This document shows positions 29,469-40,500 of a stretch of 64,000 bases of DNA, piece after piece (position 1 is the first letter of the stretch; each line of letters starts with the position of its first letter). Source of the DNA: Mycosarcoma maydis (Eukaryota; Basidiomycota; Ustilaginomycetes; Ustilaginales); the NCBI RefSeq assembly GCF_000328475.2, contig NC_026486.1, positions 248,001 to 312,000 on the forward strand, written 5' to 3'. A program made the position numbers and the translations under genes. The notes under the pieces are model-generated. The model had not been told where the DNA came from. It searched no databases and saw only the letters and a program-made list of their open reading frames with translations.

Positions 29469-29920
29469 TACGTCAGTAGAGAAAGCAACCATTGCAGCCC
29501 GCCTCGGCACTAGCGTCGCCCATGACTCTACTCACACTGGCTCAACTGGCTTGGCACAGTTTCGAACACGCTCGGCAAAGCGACAAACTATGTCAACCTC
29601 CAGCCTGGAATTGGGCAATGCAAAAACGACAACGCATGAGATTGCGCAAAGGGTTGCATGAAAGTGTGTGACAGCGAGATACTGGTACAAGTTTGAATGC
29701 GAGCGACGGGTCTGGTTTTGGTGCGGCTTGGCAACGAGTAATGAAAGGAAGCGAGAGTGAATGTTCTTTTGAGCTGAGCGACGCGGTCAGACCGTGTTGT
29801 ACGGTCTGATGTACAAAGAGGCGCCAACAGAGATGCAGGGTTGCAGCCAAGGCATGCAGGGAGAGTGCAGCGCGTTTGCGGAACAAGAGCCAGCGCCAGA
29901 ATGACTGCTTGTAGGCTCGT
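29469..29920. other. Intergenic spacer between convergent genes
   Basis: About 450 bp between the CFD1 stop and the stop of the membrane-protein gene. I see no repeat or RNA feature; the minus-strand ORF here is a different-frame shadow. Confidence 0.5.
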
Positions 29921-31222
29921 TCATCTGACTTTGGAGGCTTGACGGGTGGGGACCATGATAACCGTCTGCGGGGTGATGCCGTGATCACTGCCGTCCGAGT
30001 CGAGCAGGCCGCTGACCGACGAGTTTCGACTGTTGGCAGTAGCTCCGCGAGCGACGCCGAGACGCGATGGATCCGGAGAGGCGAAATCTGGCGACGAAGA
30101 TCTGCTCGTCGATCGCGGACTCGCCCAAGGCTGACTGAGGTGCGCGCCGGTTCCAAACATGCTGAGAGGCTGCAGCGGATTGGCGGTCGTGTTGCAGAAC
30201 GAACCCATACGACTTGTTGCAGTGCTTTCGAGGTAGCTCTGCTCGGCGCTGCTGCTTTGGAATGAGAGCGACGAGTCACGTCGATTTGTTGTTGACTGTA
30301 GGGGATGCTGAGTGTTCGAGTCTCGACGACGCCATTGCACGGCCTGTACGCGGTCAACCGCTTGCGGAGCCAGAGCGATCTCTGCGTTGCGACGACTGCC
30401 GCTGCGCGTCCGCTGCAAATCGGCACCTTTGCCGGTTGAGCTGGTGCGTTGCAAATACCTTGTGCCAAAGTGGAGTGGCTTGCCGGTGTTGTTGAGTGGA
30501 ATGGCGTCGTTGGTGGCGGTGATGGGGTACTTTGCTCGTTCCGACATGGTCGAGTCTCGTGCGTTGTGCAAGGTGGAAGAGCCGCTGCTCGATTCGCTCG
30601 AGTTGAGCGCAGGCATGTGGAATGCGCTGTAGCTGGATCGAAATGACTTGTCGGTGTTCTTGCGTGCCTCTGCTAGGCTGAACGAGGTGCCTCGATAGCC
30701 GTGAGATTGTCGCTTGCTGGTGAGCGAGGATGAGGAAGAGTCGATGGGAATGGAGCTTCCGCGTGAATTGCGTCCGAGCGGGCGGGTTGGCTTGTTGGGT
30801 GGGAAGCGTCGCGGATGTGCATGGACGGGGGTGCTGCCTCCTGGTGTGGGGCTTGCGCCGGGACTAGCTCGTGGGCTGGTGGCACCGCGCACGCGCAGGT
30901 CCTGCTGCGCCCTCTCTCGCTCCTCGAGGACGATGCGCGCAGATCTGGAGAGGCAAGACGGGCAAAAGATGCGCAGCAAGGCGATGAGGAGCGCTGCCAC
31001 GGCGGCGCCCAACCCTGCAAGCACGAGGAGTATTGGGGAGAGTGGCACTGTCGTATCTCCGAGAGGCACGTAGTTGTTGCCCTTCATAATGGCACGCCTT
31101 TGCAGAGCGGCGAGAGCATCTGGGGCAAAGACGGAAGGGGCGTTATTGATTGGCAACGCTGAAGCAGCCACGGCGCTGGTAAGTAGTAACAGGCCCGCGC
31201 GGGCTGTATGTGAGGATACCAT
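29921..31222 (-). CDS. Hypothetical single-pass membrane protein with signal peptide and serine-rich tail
   Basis: 433 residues. A cleavable signal peptide is evident (MVSSHTARAGLLLLTSAVAA then SALPINN). A short lumenal/extracellular part of about 40 residues follows, containing an LQRRA dibasic site. One strong transmembrane helix (LSPILLVLAGLGAAVAALLIA, about 61-85) is followed by IFCPSCLSRS, whose cysteines beside the membrane are candidates for palmitoylation. The remaining roughly 330 residues are Ser/Pro/Arg-rich and presumably cytosolic and disordered (for example TSPRASPGASPTPGG). The topology resembles fungal plasma-membrane or wall-sensor-like proteins, but the extracellular part is very short and I do not recognise the family. 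Confidence 0.75.
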   Translation of the reverse strand: MVSSHTARAGLLLLTSAVAASALPINNAPSVFAPDALAALQRRAIMKGNNYVPLGDTTVPLSPILLVLAGLGAAVAALLIALLRIFCPSCLSRSARIVLEERERAQQDLRVRGATSPRASPGASPTPGGSTPVHAHPRRFPPNKPTRPLGRNSRGSSIPIDSSSSSLTSKRQSHGYRGTSFSLAEARKNTDKSFRSSYSAFHMPALNSSESSSGSSTLHNARDSTMSERAKYPITATNDAIPLNNTGKPLHFGTRYLQRTSSTGKGADLQRTRSGSRRNAEIALAPQAVDRVQAVQWRRRDSNTQHPLQSTTNRRDSSLSFQSSSAEQSYLESTATSRMGSFCNTTANPLQPLSMFGTGAHLSQPWASPRSTSRSSSPDFASPDPSRLGVARGATANSRNSSVSGLLDSDGSDHGITPQTVIMVPTRQASKVR

Positions 31223-31800
31223 CGTAGCGATTTGGTGTGACGGGCAAAGCCGAGGAGCCAGGTGAGGTAGCCGGAGATGGAGACCTTGGGTGGAAGCGGG
31301 ATTGGGGTCGCCGGTTGGTCCGGAGGGAGGAGAGAGGATGGAGGAATTGCTATGAAGAAGCGGACATCTACCCGTTAGATGTCGACGAACCCCAGGACTG
31401 GTGGTTGTCTAGAAGGCGGGCTGCTTTCAAACGGTGGTAAGCGTTGATAGGTGTATGGAAGCGCAGGGAGCACTGAGCTTATGAAGAATATGCAATTTTG
31501 AGCGGGGAGTGTGGGTGGGAAAAAGTAGAAAGGAGCTTAAGCGTTGCCAAGGTCGCGCGCGTTGGTTGATTGAAATGAAATGGTGCTGCGGTGCGTGTTT
31601 GAAAATGCACGAGATGACAAACCTTGTCGAGGTGAAAGTACGCTTCTACGACTGTGTCGGCGGCGAGATGCTGCAAGATGAGGTTGGGTTTGTATGCCAA
31701 GTACCGGAGATCGACGGACGGGATGTCGGTGGCGAACGGCGAGCGAGACAAGATACAAGGTCGCAAAATGAGGGACTGAAATGGCTGCAATAAGCAATCG

Positions 31801-31805
<5 letters not shown>

Positions 31806-31836
<31 letters not shown>
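31806..31836. repeat. (GA)n dinucleotide tract
   Basis: About fifteen GA copies with one interruption, just before the assembly gap; on the minus strand it reads (CT)n upstream of the membrane-protein gene. Confidence 0.9.
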
Positions 31837-31839
<3 letters not shown>

Positions 31840-31931
31840 GGCGGCGCGCGATGGAACGAGATGCGATGTATGCGCACTTGTTCAAACGCGACTGGTTGTA
31901 GCTAGGGATGTAGCTAGCAGTGCGAGGAATG

Positions 31932-32031
31932 NNNNNNNNNNNNNNNNNNNNNNNNNNNNNNNNNNNNNNNNNNNNNNNNNNNNNNNNNNNNNNNNNNNNN
32001 NNNNNNNNNNNNNNNNNNNNNNNNNNNNNNN
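31932..32031. other. Assembly gap (100 N)
   Basis: Exactly 100 N, a conventional placeholder length. The words bordering it on both sides are near-identical (TGTAGCTAGCAGT at 31909-31921 and again at 32032-32044), so the gap sits in a tandem repeat that was not assembled. Confidence 0.97.
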
Positions 32032-32573
32032 TGTAGCTAGCAGTTGCGAGTGATGCGCAAAAGGATGGGATGCTGAGGCGTGGCAGTCGTGGATCGTGTA
32101 GAGGAGGATGCCAGGGTGTCAAAGAGTCTATAGCGAGATGACGCAGGGCGATGGGTATGGAAAGAGCACACGAGCAAGGTGGACTCGAATGTGGTTGAAA
32201 GGAGGCGAACGACGGAATCAAGGTGTGATAAGATGTTAGGAGCGCAGGTGAGATCTGACGAGAGCAAGAGGGGGTCGAATGGATGGATGGAAGATCGATG
32301 AGCGTAAGCAGCTCAGCGAGCAAAGGTGGAGATGGCTGGCTGGCTGGCTGGCTGGTTGGTCGGCTGGTTGGATACGGGTTATGGATCAGCAAGAATGTGT
32401 GAGGAGCAGCAGAAAGCAGTCCGAGTCAAAGCAGCATAGGGCGACGAGAATCTTTGGCCGGGGAAGGATTCACAGATTCACAAACTGAGCGAGTTGTGAA
32501 TCAAAGGTGCTTTGCTACTCACCGCGCGCAGCTGAATCATGAAACCCATCCAACAAGCCGAGCGCAAACGGTG

Positions 32574-32601
32574 AAAGGGGAAAGGGGAAAGGGGAAAGGG
32601 G
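32574..32601. repeat. Tandem array of a 7-bp unit, AAAGGGG x4
   Basis: Four perfect consecutive copies of AAAGGGG. Another intergenic array whose unit length is seven. Confidence 0.9.
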
Positions 32602-34315
32602 AGCGGAGGGGGAAGGGTGCAACCATCTGCAACGATCGTAAGCCCACAGCCGCATTTCAGCGACGCATCATCGCCTGTCAACCTTGCAACCGAGCTTGCC
32701 ATTTTTATTTTATAGTATATCTTGGAAAATAAATCAAACCAGAATAACACGAGATAGCGAGCTAGCGACGGCGACTTTTGTATGGCTGCATCGTGAGCGA
32801 GTGTAGGAGGCGCCAACCCAACTGTAGTTTGCGTGCGAGATGAGATGAGATGTGGCGAGGCAAGTGGCTGCAAGGCAGTGTAACAGCACAAGCCAAGAGA
32901 GCTTCATCCGTCCGTTTCGTGACTTGGCTTTAAGTTAGGTTTCCTATCCGATCGACATGATAAAGAAGAAACCAAACTCACGACTTGCACGCAGCACACA
33001 TCAAAGACATGCTCGTCCGAAATTCAACTCAGCCCGTATCTTGCACTTACGCACATACTGCATTCGAAGAACAGTCCAAAATCAATCGCCGACCCACTCC
33101 ACCGACAGCAAAGACAAGAGCAACTCGAGACTGCATCCGAAAATACGAGGTCCATCGGGAGACGTGAGTAAAGAACAAGACAAGAGCAAAAAGAAAGAAA
33201 AGTTCGTTCATAATAAGTCAAGTTAATGCACTCACATTGTGATTCGTGATTCGTGATCGCAAGTGACGAGGGGCATTGTAAGGATCGACGCGTTGTACCG
33301 TCACATGCAGTCTTCCCTCTTCATGCCGGCCAGTCGAGCCGCGCGCAGATTGTGAATATCAGCGGACGGGCCGCAAGCTCAAGTTCAAAGCGTTGCATTG
33401 CATTGCAATCACGAATCACACATACGTGATTATGGTAATGACGCAATCACTAATCAATCCAAATAGTGATTGTTTCGTATACAGTAGTGATTCAAAATTG
33501 AACAACTCAAAGCGACTGCTGTCGCGCCTTCCGTTCCGTTATCGACCACCAGCCAGAGCGCATTTTGAAACCAACCCATCCTCCTCGTGCTGCGTTATGT
33601 GATCAAACTTGACTAGTTGGGCAACTTGCTCGGCTCGCCAGCTTGATTCTTCTTTCGCGTCTTTGACGCGTCTCTTGGCGATCACAAATGCAAAGCCGAG
33701 CGTTTTCCGTGTTCCGCTTTGGCGCTGCATGGACCAATCCAACTGTGTGCTGAAAAAAGGACATGCTACGTTACTCCAAAAGTCATAGTTGCACCGACAC
33801 CACGTCGCAGCGTCATGAGCTAAGTTAGAGGCGCAACCTGGTGTTTCTCGGCTCGGTGGACATTTTTCGGTCAGTGGTGGTCGCTTACAGGTGGCTGCGA
33901 TCGGCACAGGCGTCCAGCCTCCGCTTTCGCGCAGATCGTGGCGGCGGCACAAATACAAAATCGGATTTCTTGATCCGAAATTCGTGGCTCCCCATGTAGC
34001 TTGCTTTCCATTTGCAAACCAACCTCTCGAGAGCGATTTAGAATTACAATCTACGCTTTACGATTCACAATTCACAATTCGTCATTGCTAACTTACAGTA
34101 ACTCTGGCGTGGTTGCAAATCTGAATGCAAATTGCAATCGGAATCACATCTTTTCCATCCCTTTTGCACAGAAGCTCGAGCAGCGCAAGAGGACCCTTTG
34201 AGCCGTAATCGTGTGGTGCGTACTGTACAGCCCCGTTGTGAGCGCTGTGCTCCAGCTCGGCAAAGTGCACAAACCCTGGTCCACTGACGCACTCGTTGTC
34301 CCACTTTGTCACAGC

Positions 34316-34360
34316 AATCGTGAATTGTGAATTGTGAATCGTGAATTGTGAATCGTGAAT
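34316..34360. repeat. AAT(C/T)GTG heptamer array
   Basis: Six heptamers alternating between AATCGTG and AATTGTG. They have diverged by the C-to-T change at the CpG, consistent with ageing of the repeat. Confidence 0.85.
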
Positions 34361-36621
34361 TTTGCATGGTCAATCTAGAATGGGAATCTCGAGGCGTAAA
34401 CAGCAACACGATACGATCCGATGCTCACCTCGCTTGACCAGCCGCTCGACACATTCACAATTGCGAGCATGATCTCGTCCTCCATGCAACCTGACTGTAT
34501 CGTCGTGCACGTTTACTGTGACGTTTCACCCAGCACGCTCGAGGCGCAATCCTTGGTTCGAGCTGATACGAATCACGCATGCTCTGACTCGGCCAGCGTC
34601 TCGTATTCAGCTCGCCTTGTCCGCTGTTCTTGAGGCACAACGCCCATGTCCTTTGACAGTGCACAGATGACAGAAGAACCGATGCGGCGCTCAAGATTCG
34701 TCGCACGGCTTGTCCTCCTCCGATAACCATGTAAGCATCCGCTTTCGAGTGACCGAGCATCCGGCATCGACTCACTTTTGTGATTTGCGGAACTTGGGTG
34801 CCGCCGGCATGTCTGTGCCTGCTGTTCTCGTGTTTTTTGGTCCAGAGGTAGAGTCTTGGAGTCATGTTTTTTTCACAGTCCTGAGTTGTAATTCAACCTC
34901 CGCACAGTTTCACCGGCAGATGCATAAGATTGTCAGTCTCGTTTTTTTTTCTCTTTTTTTTTTCCTTTTTTTTTCTCCTTTTTTTGGCCGCTGGCGAGCG
35001 CTTCGAACGACACTGCGTGTTTGCGACACGCTGCTTTTTAGTGCACCGCCATGATGGATTCTTTCAGCCCACAAGGTGGAAGGCGTCACCTCTTCTGTTG
35101 CGTGGCCCACCGTGTATCTTGTATTTGGCTGGCACAGCTCCACGCAAGGTACGAATGGCGTATTCAAAGAGTCCAACCCCCACGCTAACCCTTGAGAGGC
35201 TGACCTCGATCGAGAGGTGGGCGTTCCTGTCTCTTAGGGGTAACATCTGGCATCACGTCTAATGGCACCGATGATGACCGCTACCGAGAACGCCTTACAT
35301 CGGTGGTCTAGACTTGGCCGCCCGTGTTCATAGTGTATCTCTGCCTTTGCCATGTCGACAACCTCATCCTGGCAGAGTCACGAGTATGAGTTCGCAAACT
35401 ATCATCAAACCGTGCCCCCTTCGTATCGGTGGCAATCGCGAATGTGACCCTATTTATAACGCCAAGCCTCTTGGCCGCGAAGCACACCAAGTTGCATATT
35501 CTTCAGCTGTGCGAGAACCTGTGTCGCCCAGAATCGTGAATCTTGTTGGCGACGCCAATCAGCACGCTCGTAAATCCAAGCTGTGCTAGAATCAAGTCGC
35601 CGATGGCGCAAACCCAGCGACAGCCTTCGTGCGCGATCAGTCACTAAACTTAGTGCGAGTCAGGTGTGTCTGAGACACTTGCGCCTCTCCCTAAAAACTG
35701 CCTGTGCAGGCTCCCCGTGATGTCATGTTCGGATTTCCAGTCCCAGTAACGCACTCGTCGATCTTACATCGTACATCGAGCTACCGCGCGGCTCACAACT
35801 CACGCCTGTTTCGAGGGCGGTTCAGTTGATCGGGCAGTATCACCGATGCTGCATTTTAATATGGCTTTTCAGCACCACCTTTTCAGAGCGAGTTGAGTAT
35901 GTGAAACGCGTTCATTCGTATTTCTTGCTTTCTTGGTCCTAGTTATACGGTGTTGGGCTATACCGACAATTCGAACACAGTTGTTCTGTCGTAACTGCAT
36001 GAGCAGACAGCCTGAATACAACGCGTAGCCATCAAGCGCAGGAACCACAACGAAGCAGGGCAAGGTCGAAAGAGGACAAGTCGCAACGTGCACGGGCGCG
36101 ATCCATCCTTGTTACACCGCGAAAAAGAGAGAGAAAACGAGAGCCACGAGCTCTCAGCTCTCACGTGACATGGCATGTGCCAGCAGTCGTGAGGGTCTCA
36201 GCGGCATCTGGCTTGGGAAATGAGTGTGAGTGTTCTTCCAACCGCGGATCGAAAGCACGGTTCGGCTCCACGTCGACGCTCGCCCAGAAAAGCTACACTT
36301 CAACGCCCCTTGACACGCTCGACATCACACCTGATCACCGAAGTGATCCGACGTTCATCGCAACAACTGCCGAGGGACGGAGGCAACGACAAACGCGACT
36401 GCACAACGAACTGGCGCGAATCACATACTCGGAGTCAAAGCTCACTGAATACGCGTGCAGAGTGTTGGACGTCGTACGACAGTCTACACGACACGCTTCC
36501 AAGAGAGCGAACCAATTCATCGTATCTGACATCTCAAGCAGACGTGTGCCCTACAAGAAGCACCACATCAACCACGCAAGCCGACACGGAAGCGCCACCG
36601 CGGCACACACACACAGTCATC

Positions 36622-37275
36622 ATGTTTGGCCGTGCACCTATACTTGTGCTCCTCACCACGCTTCTTGTCCTCGCGCGCTCCGCAACCGCGCTCTACTTCT
36701 ACCTCGAACCCGATGTTCCGAAATGTTTTCTGGAAGAGCTTCCCAATGACACAGTCGTCGTGGGGCACTACATGACCGAAGAGTGGGACACCACTCTGCA
36801 ACGTTTCGTTGTCAAGGACGACATGGGTGTTCACGTTACTGTTCGAGAAGTCAAAGACGACCACGTCGTCACCTCGTCCCGGGGTCCGCCCGAGGGCAAG
36901 TTCGCATTCACCTCCCACGAAGCCGGCGATCACCGCATCTGTATGCAGGCCAAATTCGACGGTCGCACCGCCGTCCAAGTGCGAATGCATCTCGACATTG
37001 TCATCGGCGACGCCAAACCGGACAACTCCCACAAGGACAAGAGCCACGTCCAGGATCTCGCACAGAGGGTCAGAGACCTCAATGCAAAGCTGAGAGATAT
37101 CAGAAAGGAACAGCAGTACCAGAGGGAGAGAGAGTCACAGTTCAGAGACCTCTCCGAATTGACCAATTCCAGAGCCATGTGGTGGAGCAGTCTCCAGCTC
37201 GTAACCCTCCTTGGCGCATGCGTCTGGCAATTGAGACATCTTAGAGGCTTCTTCGAGGACAAGAAGCTGCGCTGA
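36622..37275 (+). CDS. p24/TMED cargo receptor, alpha-type (Erp1/TMED9-like)
   Basis: 217 residues. Signal peptide MFGRAPILVLLTTLLVLARS with cleavage before LYFYLEPD, the usual p24 mature start. The GOLD domain has the paired cysteines in KCFLEELP and RICMQAK, with FTSHEAGDHRIC typical of the family. A coiled coil (about 135-175, DLAQRVRDLNAKLRDIRKEQ) leads to NSRAMWWSSLQLVTLLGACVW, the single TM. The tail LRHLRGFFEDKKLR carries a KKxx COPI retrieval signal and the FF COPII motif. p24 proteins select cargo, especially GPI proteins, in ER-Golgi vesicles. The frame is open upstream to an ATG at 36220, but starting there would bury the signal peptide, so 36622 is the start. Confidence 0.95.
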   Translation: MFGRAPILVLLTTLLVLARSATALYFYLEPDVPKCFLEELPNDTVVVGHYMTEEWDTTLQRFVVKDDMGVHVTVREVKDDHVVTSSRGPPEGKFAFTSHEAGDHRICMQAKFDGRTAVQVRMHLDIVIGDAKPDNSHKDKSHVQDLAQRVRDLNAKLRDIRKEQQYQRERESQFRDLSELTNSRAMWWSSLQLVTLLGACVWQLRHLRGFFEDKKLR

Positions 37276-37593
37276 CCATAATCGCACGCCTGCACACGCC
37301 TGCAACGCCCAACTTGGACTGGCATCGTCCAGCCAAGCCCTCTTTCCATGTCATCACACTCGCACTATCCAAATTCTATCGGCATCTTTCTTGACCATCA
37401 CACACTCGCCCGAGCCCCAGCTGAAAACACCCTTTGGAGTGACACTCTGTCGTGCACTCGGCACATACGACATCCATCACGAATGCTGAAAAGTAGCAAT
37501 CGGTGCTTGACATGAACCCAATGAGACACAAGAATCTACAACATACACGATACACTAACACGCAGTGGTGTTGCACGTACGAGATTTACGCGA
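37276..37593. other. Convergent 3' spacer
   Basis: 318 bp between the p24 and CLC stop codons. I see no repeat, RNA or coding feature in it. Confidence 0.5.
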
Positions 37594-40500
37594 TCACTCG
37601 TCATCATCGTCTTGTGCACCCAAGACAAACTGATGATGTTCCGAGCGCGTGTTTTTCGTCGCGCTCGTCTGCCGAGTCGAGTGCATTGGCATGTCCTCTG
37701 CGACTGCATCAGAATCGTCGTACCTATCCTCGGTGCTCTCTCTCAGATGCGAATACCTCGCCTGTCCAGCCTGCGATCCCGGCGCACCGCCACGCGACGC
37801 GCTCGCTCTTCTCGCGCTGATTCGCTCGATACGCGGCGAGATCAACGCCCACTTCTCCTGCGCCCATTCATACGCTTCTTTCAGCAGAGCTTCGAGCTCG
37901 CCTCCTCCAGCTCCTGCACCTTCACCAGTGAAACTGTTCGCCGAGCCGCTCATCGGCAACCCCGCCGCAGCTGCTGTCCTGGCAGCAGCCTCGGCTTTCT
38001 CCTGCATGGCGATGCGTTTCAACACATCTTTCACCGTCACCAGTCCCGAAAGCCGACCATACTCGACCACCAATATCACGCGTGGACCCAGGTTCTTGAA
38101 CATGTCCATCACCGTCTCCAGCGGCATGCCAGGTTGAACAATAAGCGGAGTTGGGTCGATCCAACCGCCCAATTCGAGCTTGTCGAGATCGGACTCGCCG
38201 TCAACCCCGCCTCCTGCATTGCCCACGACCGCATCGTCGTCAGACGAGCTCGACATGTTGTCGCCAGCATCCACTCTGCTGCGGTACGATGGTGCCGAGG
38301 AACGGTCGTCTTCGACGTCGAGTTGGCCAATGAGCGATTCGGATTCGTGTCGACGCTGGCTCGCTACGCCTGTCGCGCTCGTGCTACCGAGCCCCGATGC
38401 AGATCCGGCACCAGTAGCACCGCTGAACCGGCTCAGCATGTCTTCTCGAACAGCACGGTCTGCAGCTGCCGTTGTGGGCAATGAGGCTACGCTCAGCAAA
38501 TCCGGCTGCTGTTGTTGTGCGCCATGTGCGCTTGACTCCACGCCGTCTGCTCTGTCAAGAGCATTAGGCCCGACGCTGAACAGGCACAATGTATCACCAT
38601 CCAAAGCGCGTGCCCTTCTAGCCTTCCCGATCGCATACCGCAACTCCACCTTGCCAACATATCCCAACAGCGTCGCATCGTGCTTGGCCAGCACCAGCGG
38701 GAATCCCTTATAGCTTCCATCGGCCAACTTGCCCTCGAGCTCGCTCAACTTCATCCCCGAGGCAAACAACACCTGCGGACAAACACGCATCACATCCGCC
38801 ACCGGAATGCCAAAATTATGGTCGTCCTTGTCGAGAAAAGGGTAGCCGGAGAACTTGATCATCTGCTCGGCAATGCCTCCTCTCGAGAACCAGTCTGCGA
38901 CACCCTTTGTGATGCCGACGACGATCATGGTGGGTAGGATGTAGGTGAGCGCACCTGTCAGTTCGAACATGATGACGACGACGGCGACAGTGATTCGGGT
39001 GACACCGGCGAGCGCAGCTGCTGCACCCAGGAATGCATACGTTCCCGGTGTGATGCACGGCACGTCTGGTTGGCACGCCGAGAAGAGCGACCAGTGCGGA
39101 AACGCGTTGTAGAGCGCCTTGACGAGGATGCCTACCATGCGGCCAAACGTAGCGCCGATCGCCATGGAAGGTACAAAGATTCCAGCGGGCACCTTGCAGC
39201 CGTACGAGACGATGACGAGCGCCGTGCGTAGCACTGTGGCCAGCAGAAGCGAGTTGACCATACGCCACTGTGCCCAGCTCTGACAGAGATTGTCGTAGTC
39301 GCCTCCACCTTCGCATTCACGGAAGAGGATTTCAAGCGACTCGGTCATGTCGATGCGTAGGAATTTGTTGGCGTACCCAACAAAGGCTGTTAGTGTCGCC
39401 AGCACCACCACCTCGCTCACGCCGTGCTTGACCAAGTAGCTCCTTCGAAACGATTGCACCTGCAAGTTGTACTTGATCACAAACGCACCGTACAAGCCGC
39501 CAAAGATGCCGATGAGAATGTAAAACATGATCTCAAAGTAATGCCAGTCTCGATCGTACGACACCTGGAACAGCACCAATTTGCCCGTTCGGAAAGGATT
39601 CATGAACGAGAGCGTCACCGTAGCAGCCAGCGCACAGAGGAACGAACGCCACATGGTGCTAGCCGGGAAGTTGTACGCCATCTCTTCCAGTGAAAATAGC
39701 ACTCCGCCGATCGGAGATCCGAACGCCACTGCAACACCTGCAGCCGAAGACGCTGTCAGCAGCTCGCGCATCTTGGCCTGACTGCGATTGAACGACCTGA
39801 AAAAGCTAGCTACCACGTTTCCAATGCAACACGCCACGTGAACCGCAGGTCCTTCCTTACCAACGCTCAGCCCAGACGCAATAGCCAGAGGAAGCGTGAG
39901 ACTCTTGATCGCCAGTGTCCAAAAGCCGAGGTAACCGTTGATGACAAATCCGGCGAGGATGCATTTGATCTCCGAAATGCCGCTTCCAGCTGCGTACGGA
40001 GCGAAAGATTTGACCAGGTGCGCGCAGATAAACGAGAGTAGACCCGCAAACAGCATATAGATGATCCACGCCGGAAACGACCATTTCGACCAGCGGACCC
40101 AGTCGGTGCAGGTTTCGCTCAGGTCGCCTGCGCCAGAAGCTGCGCCTTCAGCTCTGGACAGCAGTCGTAGACCGGTGCCGAATCCATCTTGAATCACGTC
40201 TTGAGCGGATCGCGACCAGAGTTGGTGATCGGGAATCGCGCGAATTGTGAGGTTGTAGGCCTCTTGTGCTACGGCTCGAATCGCCGCCGTCGGAGTCGCC
40301 GCTGGTGTTGCTGGGAGAATCGGTGCAGAGTCGGTTGCTGCTGCAGCCGCACCGATTGAAGCGGTGACGGTGACAGTCGCTGTGGCCAACGCCTTTGCAG
40401 CAGCTGGAAGAGGTGCACCACCCGGTCCAGCTTGATCCATCATCTCCCAACAACAGAACTTCTGGTTGAGCCACCAGCCGGAACTGCAATAACCTTGCTT

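Larger units (their letters stand above)
31223..36621. other. 5.4-kb gene-poor region with an assembly gap and simple repeats
   Basis: It lies between the minus-strand membrane-protein gene and the plus-strand p24 gene. It contains (GA)n at 31806-31836, the N gap, (TGGC)n at about 32332-32372, AAAGGGG x4 at 32574-32601, heptamer copies at about 33238-33258 and 34316-34360, and poly-T runs at 34945-34986. ORFs up to 139 codons exist (for example 33539-33958 minus) but have no coding character that I can support. Confidence 0.55.

Noticed and set aside
32332..32372. (TGGC)n tract as a structured RNA or attachment site
   Set aside because: It is a simple tetranucleotide run with no conserved partner or inverted copy.
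33539..33958. 139-codon minus-strand ORF
   Set aside because: Cys- and Arg-rich, no recognisable domain, no start context or splice signals, and it lies in a gene-poor region with repeats.
34540..34580. B-box-like GGTTCGA as a tRNA gene
   Set aside because: No matching A box, acceptor stem or CC after the GGTTCGANN; other GGTTCGA words lie in coding sequence.
36220..36621. In-frame upstream extension of the p24 gene by 134 codons
   Set aside because: It begins with a true ATG but would place about 134 basic, low-complexity residues before a perfect signal peptide and mature p24 start.
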